DNA of 64,000 nt from Cymbidium sinense (GCA_021442155.1 CM038228.1:16347179-16411178), one strand, 5' to 3'. Positions 1 through 11,040 are shown, counted from the stretch's first letter. Notes: generated by a model from the sequence alone, not told the origin. Numbers and translations are program-made.

Positions 1-236
1 GAGAAAAATCTCTGGTACAAACGAAGACCCATAGTCCTTAGGAGTTCTTATTCAGGTGATTAGGTCCATTGTAGGGTGGTGACTTCTATCTTTCAAGATA
101 GTTTTCTCAATGTTGTATCCGATCACCCTAATAAGAATATCTACGGATCTACATGGTGTCCAGACAAGGCATTGTATTTTTGTTTTCATTTATCTCTTTC
201 CAAAGGATAGATGAAGGTGGGAATATTTTCACCACA
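1..236 (+). mobile_element. 3' end of a giant family-1 Tat-type LTR (solo LTR or 3' LTR)
   Basis: This stretch matches the last part of the long LTRs ending at 24308 (+) and 26056 (-). All share a block beginning with 'tctctggtac' and 'gaagaccca', then 'aggtgattaggtccatt', then 'ggtgtc', and all end in CACCACA, here at 236. The next base starts a chromovirus integrase reading frame, so this is the outer 3' edge of an element or solo LTR lying mostly to the left, inserted into that integrase. It is therefore not the 5' LTR of element A. The target-site duplication cannot be checked because the left flank is outside the window. Confidence 0.75.
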
Positions 237-1010
237 ACTATATAACACTTTGACTCTATCCCCATAATTATCAATCATTTCTCTAAATGACAACCTCCAT
301 TCCATGCTATAAAACATTACTTGCATCACATATTATGTTTATCTTCTTTCATTAGATAGTTCATTTGTATGAGATTCTTTAGATAATTATGTTGGATTAT
401 GATGTGAGGTTTATTAGTTATTTATAGAAAATTTAATGGAAAAAACTTATCTCAAAATTTATATTTTCCATAACTTATCATCTTTAGATAGATGGACATA
501 TTAAAATTGTTAATAGAAGCTTATGAGATTAAGTTTCTTAGTGACTTATCATATTGGTTATAACTAATTCTTCCTTCTATAAAGTTGCTTATAATAGTTT
601 AATTAACAAGTCAACTGTTATGAGTCTTTTTCATATTATAACTAGATATAAATCAAGAAAACTGATTGATCTTACTAATTTTTTTATATCATACAGTTCT
701 AATGCCTTTGCACTTTCATTTACATAGAACATGCAAAATTTTCTTTAAAAAATCAACAAAAACTTACTTTGAGTTATAATAAATATAAAGTGAATATTGA
801 TTCACATAGATGATATATAAAATTTAATGATGGAGTTTTAATTCTTGGTAATTCCTAACTAGAACTCTTAAGAAATTAACCTTTAAGAAAACTAATTCTT
901 ACAAAATTATAAGAATGATAAATGATAATACTTATGAAATAGATCTTCTAGTAAATGCTAGAATTTATCTAGTATTTAATGTGTAAAATTTAATGTTGTA
1001 CCATGGGAAA
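237..1010 (+). pseudogene. Chromovirus (Ty3/gypsy) integrase, core and C-terminal part, decayed
   Basis: In life this enzyme joins retrotransposon cDNA to chromosomal DNA. Read through stops and frameshifts, the + strand follows a chromoviral integrase in order: a degraded SDRDVRF-like motif with Asp at 395-397, a TDGQTE-like motif at 488-505, the AYN..NKST..SLF segment at about 587-640, the YK...SHR..F..G segment at about 781-846, IND-N-Y at 912-935, and an FNV..L..YHG-like end at about 971-1010. The catalytic glutamate position, exactly 35 residues after the Asp, is a Lys codon (AAA, 503-505). The 5' part is cut off by the LTR ending at 236. The FNV..L..YHG ending points to chromoviruses rather than Tat elements. 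A chromodomain was not seen. Confidence 0.75.
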
Positions 1011-1302
1011 TCCTCAAATATCATTGCTCTCTCTCTACAAATAACACTAGCATGTAGGTTGATATTTCTTAGACATTTTCTTTACAATCTCATCACTTAA
1101 GAACACATCACTTAGATCAAATTTTAGAAGATTAGATTATCATCACATCTAATGGAGGCATTCAAAGGTTTATAGTTCATTGAAAAGTTCTTTCTCCACT
1201 TAAAGAGTTATGGCCTACTTTTAATAGAAAATAATAATTGTGCTTATAGTTATTATAAGATTGATTGCCTAGATTCTAATTCGCCAAAAAAGAACCACCC
1301 TC

Positions 1303-1314
1303 AAAGCTGGGGAG
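1303..1314 (+). promoter_or_regulatory. Polypurine tract of the chromovirus
   Basis: The run AAAGCTGGGGAG lies about 300 bases after the end of the integrase and is followed at once by TG, the expected start of a 3' LTR. Such tracts prime plus-strand cDNA synthesis in LTR retrotransposons. The position and the following TG support the call; one interior pyrimidine pair (CT) makes it imperfect. Confidence 0.5.
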
Positions 1315-1979
1315 TGCTAATATATTGCATCATCCCCACATTGTTGACCTCATTTCATGAATTTAAACTTATGAATTCTATATATTAGGCCTTTATGTGA
1401 TAGTTTGGCTTATGCATTATTGGACATTTATATCTTTTGTATTATATTTTTATACTTTGAGCTTATATGTATTGGCCCTAATGTCTTCACATATAAATTT
1501 TATGGTGGTAGGTATGATAAGGGTAATATGAATGGTAATGGTGGTAGGCTTAATAATGGTGGTAAGTGTGATTATGATGGTGGTTAGTTTAATAATAGTA
1601 TTATATGTGGTTATGATGGTGGAAGGTTTATGTAATTTGAACCTTCCCTCTTTACCCTATAAATAAAAAAAAGCATTGAGCTTTAATTAATAAATTTTTT
1701 TTAATTTTTTTACTCCTTTTGGATTCTTTCTTCACTTGTAAAGGATTATTTGACTGTGTAAGCTCATAATCCTTAGAGAAGAACTTCTAATAAATAATGA
1801 GATCTCCATAATGATAGATTGTAGAGATTGACTTCAAATTATATGTGTTTTAGCACTATTTACATTAAAACTACCATAGATTAGGTTATACATAAGTTCT
1901 CAACTCTTTCTTTGTACTTATAATAAATAGATCTCTAGTGTGATTAATTTGATGCCAGCTTGAATCCTTTCAACCACAT
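1315..1979 (+). mobile_element. Probable 3' LTR of the chromovirus
   Basis: It starts with TG directly after the polypurine tract. A clean TATA box (TATAAATA, 1658-1665) sits about 340 bases in, followed by T-rich DNA and AATAAA-like signals, which is the layout of an LTR promoter and polyadenylation region. The right end is uncertain; I place it at the CAACCACA ending near 1979. An open frame at 1405-1587 is low-complexity (GGT-rich) and is not taken as a gene. Confidence 0.4.
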
Positions 1980-2149
1980 CATGTCCTTATTATTATGATG
2001 GTGCTTAATAATAGTCTACATTTTTCATTACTCATTTTGTAAAAATTTAGAAATTATTGATAAGCATAAAATTCTATTAAATTTTTTGGGTTTAAATTGA
2101 TATTTTGTGCCAAATTAATGTTAGGATATTATTTTTTAGTATGAAGTCA

Positions 2150-3060
2150 TCTAGTGAAAAGTAAATAGCATTCAAGGTATTGCCACAACACTAAAATGAG
2201 GTAAAATCAAGTGTTGAGATAAAGAGGTCAACAACTAGGTGCTAAAAGCCATGGCATTAAGAAGTATACATAACATTATATTTAGCATGATAGAGCCTAA
2301 AGCCTTACAATTTCTTTAAAATAGAAAGCATAATGCTTGGGTGCTAGAAAACCAACGTCATGATACCACATTCCCTCAAAATATACTTCAAAGACAAAGA
2401 ACATAACACCTTGGTGCTGGAAAGCCAACACAATTATGGTATGGACATAAAAAATTTTTAGTATGCAAGAGCCTAAGGCAGTAAGAGGAGCACTTAGAGC
2501 TAAAAGAGCAGTGCTAAAAGGCCTAGATATTAAGCAGAGATAATGAAGTTAATGCCTAAGTGTTGCATTCATGACATCGTAGTGCTATGGCCTAGTAGAA
2601 TAGTTTTAAGCAGTTGAAGTGGTTGATTTAGGGAGTTGCTGGAGTGATTTAAGAGAGTTACTTACTGGGACATGGAGATAACTGCTAAGGGGACACTCTA
2701 TCTATAAATTGGTGCCTAATTATTTGTGGAAAAAGTTTTTGTAGTGTGTGGAGTGCCATATGTATTAATGCGTGTTTAGCATTTTACTTGTGAGAGTGAA
2801 ACTTCAAATGTAGTGTGCAGAGTGTTGTTCATGATTATTATTCATAATGTTCATGCTAAAGATTGAAGAAGGAGAAAATCCAGTAGAAGGGAATCCATAC
2901 AAGAAGGCAAAAGTACTTCGATTAAAAGAAACTTAAAAATATTTTACTCAATTTTATCTTTTATTTCTTTTGATATTTTGAGATGATCTTGTACATTTAT
3001 GACATGCCAATGTTGTTCTTTCTGTATAATGAGCAACCGAAGTAATAATACTCTAGATTT
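2150..3060 (+). other. LTR-like promoter stretch, unassigned
   Basis: No coding signal is visible. A short phrase of the type 'ggtgctaaaagcca' recurs in diverged form near 2238, 2338, 2412 and 2504, about 75-100 bases apart. A TATA-like TATAAATT lies at 2703-2710 and is followed by two similar phrases, 'gtagtgtgtggagtg' near 2740 and 'gtagtgtgcagagtg' near 2810. This resembles the U3/R part of a gypsy LTR, but I could not find its ends or a partner copy in the window. Confidence 0.25.
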
Positions 3061-3778
3061 ATGATTATCTTGTGTTGATTTGCATACTATTTAATATGCG
3101 AGTTAATAAATAAGAAAAGTATTTTGCTCTTTAATGTTTATTATATTTTGCTTCTCACATTGTTAATTTACTTATGATCTAGCCAATTGCAAAGTTAAAG
3201 TTTAGTGTGAACTAAAGATATCAGAAGTGTCATGGGGGAACATATAAGAAAAGCAAATAAATCTTTTAAATATGCATAGGCATATGATATAGGGATTTAC
3301 AATTGTATAAAGAAGATTTTAATGTAACTACTTATTTTAATAAGATTATGGGCATATAATTAATTAATTATAGTAATTATGTATTATTAATCTAAGCATA
3401 GATGATAAGATATTCATGCTCCTGATTGATAGCTATAAAATTATTACTCGTATTCACAAGTTACATACAATCAATTAAGATTTCATAAATTTAGTGTACA
3501 TTTTCTAAAAACTAAGAGAAATCCTATTTTCAAAATAACTACTATAAATTAAGTATTTTTAAATTTTTGGCATATTTGACTCAGATAAAAATTAGGTTAG
3601 CCTAAGATTAATAATTAACTTAATTGAAATTTTTATAGAAGATCTTTATGAGAATGATACTTTATTTATCATTATATTACTTGAATGACATATGCACTTG
3701 TGTACACTATTTTCTAGATAAATTATTGGTGCAATCAAATCATAATAAGTTCCATTCATCTAGCATCACTTATAAGTG

Positions 3779-4190
3779 GAGAAACTAGAGAATATAAAGA
3801 AGGAATAGAAGTAAGAGAAAAAAAAGAGAATTTCTCTCAACTCTGCCAATATAATGTACCCTCGTGCTCTTAGTGGAGATGTAATAGAGTTTACACAAAG
3901 GTACATAATTCCTCTTAGGGAGGATAGTGCTTAATCTCTTTTAAGAGAAAGAGTTGAAAGCCTATAAGGAAAGAAGCTAGAGAATATGGAAAAGGAATAA
4001 GAGTAAAAGAATAAGAGAAAATTATTTAGCAACTCGAATTATATAGAGTAACCCCAGGCTCTAGGTTGAGATACACTAGTGCTTGCAATGAGGGACTTTA
4101 TTCCTCCAAAGAAAGATAGTATTTAACCTCTTTTAAAAGTAAGAAATGAAAATCTATTAGAGGAGAAGGAGAAGGTGTGAGATTTCTCTC
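3779..4190 (+). repeat. ~190-bp tandem repeat, about 2.2 copies
   Basis: The phrase 'aactagagaatat' at 3783 returns as 'agctagagaatat' at 3975, a period of about 192. Both are followed by a purine-rich run, then 'ctct..ggtgagatg'-like and 'attcctc' phrases and 'ctcttttaa'. A third partial copy begins near 4152. The copies differ at many positions, so the duplication is old. No gene was recognised in it. Confidence 0.6.
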
Positions 4191-7040
4191 ACTCGTAGGT
4201 GGTATTGGGATTATAAAGTTTTTTTATAATTTGTTAAGAAATTCAAATTTTTTTGTAAAATATTTTCACTTCTTTGACCATTAACTATTTTAAATGACTA
4301 AAAAAAAATATTTGAATTACTTTTTAGTTTAAATTTTTTGGTGTTTATTATAGTGTTTGTGTACCGATGCATGTGCAATCTCATATTAGATGAATTGGAC
4401 ATAAATCAAGCTTTCTCATCATCATGAAACTACCACTATATTTACATGATCTCTAAATGGAAGAAATTCTTAGTTAAAACATCCTAAGGGTAGGATTAAG
4501 ATCGATACTTGTGAGAAACATGCAATGGTGGAGTCTATAGGGTTGTTTCTTCTTCCTATTCTTTCATGTTCTTAATATAGATGACCTACTTTATAATGTT
4601 AAAGAGGACATAAAATGATACATGGAGTTGGGATGTGGATGGGTGGTGCCTAATATATGATATTGTATTTCTCATTAAGGTCATAAGAAATCAAAAGGCT
4701 AAGGCTCACTTTAATAGTGGCTATAAAAAGGTGTGAAGTTATATTAAAATGATCTTTAGCTTTAAAGATGATATTGTAGTTGAACATGTGTTGGATTATA
4801 TGATCATTTTACACAAGCCCACTAACTAGAAATTGATGAAGAGGCAAAAATTTGTTAAAAAAACATGATTTTGGAAAATTAGTTACAATTAGTAGTAGTA
4901 GTCATAGATTGATAGTTTGTATCAATCATTTAATTCATAATTGATGAAATTAAACAACTAGTTATACATCGTTAATCTCATATGACATGCTTGACATTTA
5001 CAACCAAATTTATAAATAATTCAATGAAGGATTAAAATGATAGAGGTTAGCAAGTTAGTAAGAAGCCATAGAGTAATCACTACAATCAAAATGATGTTCT
5101 TAAAGTATTAATTTTAAGTTCATGATCAAGGATATTTGATTTTGCTAATACATTCTTCTTCAAAAATTAAGCATCTCTCTATTGATCAAATGATGGTGCT
5201 CTTGTGCCTCTTAGTCTCTTATTAAATATGCTTATAATGCTCTCTCACACTTGTGTGAGATAAAATATTAATATGTCGATATAATCTTCATATAAAATAT
5301 TTTATGAGAGAAGATGAAAAGTGGACCATGATGATGCCACTACATTATTTAACTATACTCCTCATATATCTCACTATTTGATTTAATGATAACAAATCAT
5401 TTTTCATGTTGATTAATAATTTTTAAGTATTTTTTATATGTTCATACATTCATAAAAATTATCATGGTGATTATTATAAATTTTTAATTTTGATGATGAA
5501 AAAAATACTTGTATACAATTACTAATGTTTATTTTTTGAGTATATCAAAACAATTATTAAAATCTACAAGCCATAACAAATAAGATCAAGATTTCATAAG
5601 TTTGATGGGTGTTATCAAGTAATAGATTATATTTTACATAATTTGATAATGAACTCACAAATTAATTTAAATGACAAAAATAATTTATTTATTTTATTAA
5701 AAGCCCTAATGGGAGTGTATTAAAAAATAATATAATCTTCAAATGAATATTTTATAGGAAGAGATGAGAAGAGGATCTAAGTAAAGATTCTATCTTTCAT
5801 GTTAACTCATAATAAATATTCTATCAAAGGCATGTGATCAGATTAATAAAAAGAAATCAGAAGAATGCTAGTTATCCAATAGGACTAAGGTCCCTCTAGC
5901 TTTTTACACTCAAAAAAACCTCAAGGAAAACTCTTGAAAAGTAAAAAATATAACTATATTTTGAATTTATTTTTATTAAGTTTACATAAAATAAGGTGAT
6001 CTATATATTGGGTATTAGTTTGCAAGGTAAAGGGTGAATCACCAAAACCAAGCGAGATGATAGCCTAATATACGAAAAGCTTATGTGAAATTAATCATTG
6101 AACTACCAAAGACCCATTAAGGAGTATGATGAGCTCAATGGTGAATGGGTAAAGAAAAGAGATCAAGAAAAATGTAGAATTACTTCAATATAGATTTCAT
6201 AGATCCATCATCCCAAGCTGTAAAACATAAGGTTATCTAGCTTGAGAAGGTAGTCAACCAAACTCAGTTGTGGGACATTTTCAACAACCATGAATTTCAT
6301 TGTCACGATTTGGCCTCATGACCTAGAATATGGGAAAAAAAGAGCTAAGGATATCTTAGATAGATAATTTTTAAGGAAATGGTTAGGAGTAGATGTAGGA
6401 CTTGCAATCTCAATATTGGTGGAGAAATGTCTACTGAAATAGTAGATGCAAAATATTCCAATTTTTCATAATCAGAGATACTCAACTTTAGACTTACATT
6501 CTTATATGGGCGTGCCTAGTAATACTAAATGTACTAAGATGCCCTAGGAATAATTAAATCCATGCCTACATAAGGCTTTATACTAAAGGATATGATATAC
6601 CATGCAAGTTATTTATCCTTAAGTGAAGGCCACTAATGCATGCTTGACCTAAACATATTATGAATGTACACCATCACTTGGGGGTTTTGATCATTTGCTA
6701 ACTCTATCTTATACCTCCTATAAGAGATTTGATACAACAAAAGTAATTTAAAAATAGTTTGCTTAAGAGAGCCTTAATTTCACTTCTAAGATTATTTTTT
6801 AATTAATTTTAAGGCTGTTTAATATTTTATTAAAGTTGGTTGAAAACATTTATTATAAGAGCATTGTGTGAAATTATTTATAGACCGAAGAAGAACTATA
6901 TAATAATAATAAAAAAAAGTGCTAGTACACAAAGCAAGTATAAATAATATATTATGTTGTTATGGTTAGAAGAGAATAGTAACAAATTGACGTGGTTATG
7001 TAATATACTAATACATACCGAGAATAAAATAATAAAAGGA
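4191..7040. other. AT-rich degenerate DNA, nothing recognised
   Basis: I see no long open frame, no LTR pair, no tRNA and no domain I can name. Around 6.1-6.5 kb a + strand frame stays fairly open with charged residues, which could be a worn coding remnant, but no family is recognised. The stretch may hold the missing 5' part of element A or unrelated older insertions. Confidence 0.3.
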
Positions 7041-7064
7041 TAAACCAATTTTCTCTTTCAGGAT

Positions 7065-7930
7065 CACTAGAGTTTGGAAGGTGTTGCGGCCGAACAGAAC
7101 GATACAGCCCATTCGACCCAACACCTCCTTCAACAACTCAAGTTAAAACATGAGAAGATTGATAGGATGGGGAAGAGACTTGAATATTTGTAAGTGGTAG
7201 TTCTAGCACTTCAGAATCAAGCCCCAACAGTACATCTTACCATTGTGGAGACTGGTTAGCTTGAGTTATTGCATATCTTGGATCAACCCAAGAGTTTGTC
7301 TCCAATAGAGCAGGGCAGTACTAGCTTGTATAGGAAGGTAGTGGATAGTACCTCCATACAAGAAAAAGATATCAAACTCTTGGTTGAAAAACAAGTGAAG
7401 GAAGCACTGGCGCAAGCCCGAGGTGGTTCATCACTTTCAAAAGGTTGACCCTACCCATTGAAATTCGATGCTATCCAATATCCTAAGGGTTTTGTGCCTC
7501 CTTCTTTTAAAAGTTATGATGGCAGTGGGAACCCTCGCCAACATATAGCACACTTCAGAGCTAGCTGTTGCAATGATGGTGGTAGTGATGCATTATTGTT
7601 CCATCTCTTTTTCAGTAGCCTAGTGGGCATAGCTTTTGACTGGTATGAACTCCCCAACGATTAAGTGAAGGCTTTTATTGAGTTGGAGCAACTCTTTATT
7701 AAGAGGTTTGCTTGAGCTCAACAAAGGGTAACTGTGAGCGATCTCATTGTAGCTCAACAAAACCCTGGTGAGTCCCTCATTGATTATATTCTTAGATAGC
7801 ACAATTTATGCATGAAATGTGAACCACAGTTGTCTGAACAATATGCTATTGAAATTCTATTAAAGAATATTCATGGTACAGTCACCTTCATGCTTAAAGA
7901 TTTCACCATTAAGACATTTGAGAAGCTAAT
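7065..7930 (+). pseudogene. gag: Element A gag, N-terminal coil and capsid domain
   Basis: Gag builds the virus-like particle. From about 7080 a frame with several stops gives a short Leu/Lys-rich helix (QQLKLKHEKIDRM), then near 7458 the retrotransposon capsid domain: KFDAIQYPKGFVPPSF, YDGSGNPRQHIAHF, FDWYELP, then EQLFIKRF and ESLIDYI with internal stops at about 7663, 7710 and 7797. The GNP.QH..HF and FIKRF motifs are typical of Ty3/gypsy Tat gag. Element D has the same segments at 41.9-41.2 kb on the minus strand. Similarity to D appears to start near 7045-7065, just after a pyrimidine tract ending in CAG. Confidence 0.85.
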
Positions 7931-8700
7931 CTAAAAAGGTAGATAGTCTATAAGGAGAGGCTAAATAGTTGCCTTTTCAAGATTAGTCATTAAAGCCAAA
8001 GCCATAGAAAGCCTATGAAAAGAAGCAATGGGAAATAACAACATTGGATAAGGGAAGCAATCGGCTAGGGATCAACATGAGAGACCTCGAGCTCCATAGC
8101 CTTTACTTTTGCCTCCTTTATCACCACCCCATCATCATATCGCCTCCATGGCCTTAGCCTCCCTCACCATACCATCAAGAGTGGTACACATACCCACCCC
8201 TAGGTAGTTATCATCCACCTACTCTTTTGGATAAATTAAAAAAACTTATTCATTTAAGAGGGTGGTAGTTAGGAAAATCTTTAAGAACCTCTTAAAAAAA
8301 AATCTAATTTTTAGCTACCCGAGCCTAGGAAGCCGGACGAAGTGGGCAGGAGTAATGATCTTAACTTTTGTCTCTACCACTACATGCTAGGCCATATTTT
8401 GGAGGATTGCTTTACATTTAAGGACTAGCTTGAGCATAACTACAAGTTAGGTGTTATAGTTATCCCTAAGGAATATCTAGTAGAACAACCATCTAGTTCT
8501 GCTAGGGTAATCCTTGGAGATACATGTGATCCTCTCAAAACAAAAGAAGTTTGGGATATCTCTTTATCCCAAACATCTAAAAAGATTATTTCTAAAATCA
8601 AGAAAATTTTCTTATAGATGTCTGAGGCAGTTCAAACCTCCAACATCAAAGAAGGTTCACAAGTTGCTAAAGACAACTTAGGGAAAGTGGGAGCTTAGTA
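7931..8700 (+). pseudogene. Element A gag C-terminal region with one zinc-knuckle-like motif
   Basis: After the capsid domain comes a Pro/His-rich linker (about 8090-8230) with many stops. At 8360-8420 the frame reads LNFCLYHYMLGHILEDCF, which keeps the C-x-x-H...GH...C spacing of the gag zinc knuckle (first Cys codon 8369-8371) that binds RNA in retrotransposon particles. Element D has the same motif near 40.62-40.66 kb with the last Cys changed to Phe. The downstream KEYLVEQ segment is also shared. The motif is one knuckle only, which fits Tat elements. Confidence 0.7.
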
Positions 8701-8845
8701 GTAGCAGTAGCAACCCATACTTGCCTGGGATAGCCAAGTAACGCAACCACCGACCGAGTCCAGCCTCTATTCCACCATTATAGCTACTATTTTAGCCGAC
8801 ATTCCTACTTCAACTAGTTCTTCTTCTAGTAGACATCTTGTATCA

Positions 8846-9502
8846 GTGGATGAGGGCATCAAACCCCTCACCCCACTTACTTTACTAGATTTCTTCAATG
8901 TACCTCCTTTTAAATCTAAGAAATTGAGGAATAAAGCTAGTTTGAATTACATCTATTCCACTTCTGATGGGTTATCTGATTCTACTACTTTAGAAAACTC
9001 TTTAGGTCTTAATAATTATAATAACTCTAATCATCCTCTTTCTAATTCAGAGATGGACTTTTCTTCTTTGAATAATATGGGTTCACCTCTTGGGATAGAC
9101 TTGGAATCATCTGATTTTGAGCGTCATATAGGAGAAGCTATAGGTGAACTTGATGAGCAGGTAAAACTTTCTATTAAACCATCTCACGAAGTCACCGAAG
9201 TCAACCTTCGTAGTGGTAAAGTTCTACCTGCTAGTGTAGCACCTCAAGATAAGGAAATACAAGTCATTGGTTCTAATGATCAAAAAGCCCCTCCATAGGA
9301 TGCTCTACCCATTGATATGCTTATGGAAGATCAACCCAGAGTTGACTACAATATCCTCGCTCACCTAAGAAAGTTGCTAGCTAAACTAAGCATATATGAT
9401 GTCCTTGTCTTATCCAAAGAGATGAGGGAATTATTTATCAAGTCCCTTCTTGATCTAGAAATATGCTTAGCTCAACTGACTACTATTGGAGAGGAGGCAT
9501 AA
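8846..9502 (+). pseudogene. Element A gag-protease linker
   Basis: Two open pieces (8846-9298 and 9317-9502, same frame, separated by one TAG) encode an acidic Ser/Asn-rich stretch ending in a motif EVNLRSGKVLP, then a helical segment VDYNILAHLRKLLAKLS followed by SKEMRELFIKSL. The second segment is the conserved helix region just before protease in Tat/Ogre polyproteins. Element D has both motifs on the minus strand (39.8 and 39.6 kb), and element C has a relative near 45.9 kb. Function of the linker is unknown. Confidence 0.7.
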
Positions 9503-9509
9503 TATTCAA

Positions 9510-10008
9510 GAAAAGGCCAGGGAGTCACATTCACTGATGAAGACCTTCTTCTAGGGGATATGGAGCACAACCTTCCCCTCTACATCATAGTGGATATGAG
9601 CAAATTCAGACTTTTAGGGTGTTGGTTGATCCAGGTGCATCAATGAACATTATGAGCCTGAAAACCCTTGCCTACTTGAAGATTGACATCTTTAAGCTCC
9701 AAGGAGATCGGATGGTGTTGAGAGGATTCAATGAACAAAGCGAGAGGGCTTTATGCTCCATAGTGTTACCTTTAGAAATAGGCGACTGGAAGACTAAAGC
9801 CAAGTTCTATATAATTGATTTAAATACATTGTTCACTGCTTTGCTTGGTAGGCCTTGGATACACCAGAATAAGATAGTTCCATCCTACCTTCATCAATGC
9901 ATCAAGTTTCAAAGAGATGGAATTGAATATTGTGTTAAAGGAGATGAAAAGCCATTCTCAATTAGAGAGGTTGAGATATATGAGGATGGGACCTACTATC
10001 TTTCTTAA
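9510..10008 (+). pseudogene. Element A aspartic protease (retropepsin-like)
   Basis: The protease would cut the gag-pol polyprotein. A segment with GVTFTDEDLLLGDMEHNLP is followed by a frame change near 9613 and then by LVDPGASMNIMS, the active-site loop, and later LGRPWIHQ, the flap/second-half motif of Tat proteases. The usual D-S/T-G is D-P-G here, so the active site is altered. The domain is of normal length (about 130 residues to the stop at 10008). B keeps D-S-G at the same place, D has D-L-G. Neighbouring domains are in other frames, which I read as decay rather than programmed shifting. Confidence 0.85.
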
Positions 10009-10049
10009 AATCCAAATGGCTATTCGCACAAACTAGGCCAAAATTTGAA

Positions 10050-10112
10050 TACAAAAGAAAAGAAAAAGAAGGAAAATAAAAAAAAAAGAGAAAAGAAAAG
10101 AGAAAAGAAAGT
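10050..10112 (+). repeat. Purine-rich tract between protease and RT
   Basis: A nearly pure A/G run follows the protease. The same place in element D has a pyrimidine run on the + strand (about 38876-38897), and in element B a CT microsatellite plus T-rich DNA (57934-58075), both on the strand opposite to the element's sense. Thus all three elements carry a purine tract here in sense orientation. Confidence 0.6.
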
Positions 10113-10119
10113 ACAAATG

Positions 10120-10493
10120 AGCGAGAAGGGGACACCGAGGAAGAGGTAGAGCTGCATGTTACATTCTACCCACAGTTTGTTCCACCATATAGACATATGG
10201 GTAGGATGACTCAAACTCCACGAGGTAGAGGCAGAGGTAGATACAGAGATAGTTCTAGAGGAGGAAGACCCCCTGGTTGGCAGCCAGCCAATAGGGGCTA
10301 TATTCCAGTTCATAGGAGTACTCTTGCTATTCACATAGACTTGGAATCTAGCTTAGAAGATGAGTCTCATGTGATTAGCTCACCAGCCAACCCCTCTCAG
10401 CGAGTTTCATTGGAGGTGACACTCGACCCAAACAGCGATAAAGACCAGGCCTCCATGCAAAGTATGAGTGTATTCAAATCAGGATTATGTTAA
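10120..10493 (+). pseudogene. Arg/Gly-rich segment between protease and RT of element A
   Basis: The frame reads through VELHVTFYPQFVPPYRHMG (one frame), then from 10197 a run of RG and RGG-like repeats (PRGRGRGRYRDSSRGGRPP) and an acidic tail with DLESSLEDESHVISSP. RGG-type segments often bind RNA, but no function is known for this one. It is not a usual part of Ty3/gypsy pol. Element D keeps the same region on the minus strand (about 38.9-38.5 kb), including the LDITFHPYF and YLESS..DESYVMS counterparts, although its RG repeats are largely lost. Conservation in two copies says it belonged to their common ancestor. Confidence 0.65.
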
Positions 10494-10499
10494 ACCATT

Positions 10500-11040
10500 A
10501 GGAAGCAGTTGGGAACCTCAAATCTAACCCCATTTTCTTTTCAAATAATTGAGGGTTTGGTAATTAAGGAAGCCCCTAGATCTTCCATGGGTGTCAAGCC
10601 AAAGAGATTCTATTGGGATCATCATCTTCAAGTCTAGACATAGATGTAGAACTTGAGGATAATTCATATAAAGATTTAATGGAATTACCTTTTGATTAGT
10701 ACTCACCTTGTGTTCATAATCTTATAAAGAAAAGTTTATTTTCGCAGAGTATTTGAGAGTGGGACAACAAAAGCGGTATAACCAAGACCGGGGACTAGGA
10801 TTCGGTATAGTGGGTCTAGTTGATGATGATGAATACTGCTTAGTTGTTACCAATCATCTAGAGTCTGATAAATTTTCTCAAACCACACTACTCTTATGAG
10901 GATATGTGTTTAGAAACTTCAAATGATCTTGATGATCTTAAAATCAAAGATGCACCTCTAGAATTTGAAGAATAAATCAAATCAACCATCGACAAGCTCA
11001 AAGAAATCAACCTCGAGATAGAAGAAGATCCACGCCCCAC
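10500..11040 (+). pseudogene. Element A pre-RT linker
   Basis: Decayed coding DNA between the RG-rich segment and RT. Recognisable pieces are an IEGLVIKE segment near 10550, which is also the left edge of the RT deletion in element D, and an RYNQDRGLGFG-like piece near 10770-10800. Other frames are closed. No separate domain is recognised. Confidence 0.5.

Noticed and set aside
1..236. 5' LTR of element A
   Set aside because: The DNA right after 236 is a chromovirus integrase, not a leader with a primer-binding site, so this LTR ends there and belongs to an element on the left.
1405..1587. Gly/Asn-rich open frame
   Set aside because: It is a GGT/AAT simple-sequence stretch inside the probable chromovirus LTR.
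9502..9619. Programmed frameshift between linker and protease of element A
   Set aside because: No slippery site is visible, element D has the same junction in one frame, and many other random shifts occur.
10020..10334. 104-residue minus-strand open frame rich in Phe and Ser
   Set aside because: It is the antisense of the purine tract and RG-rich segment of element A.
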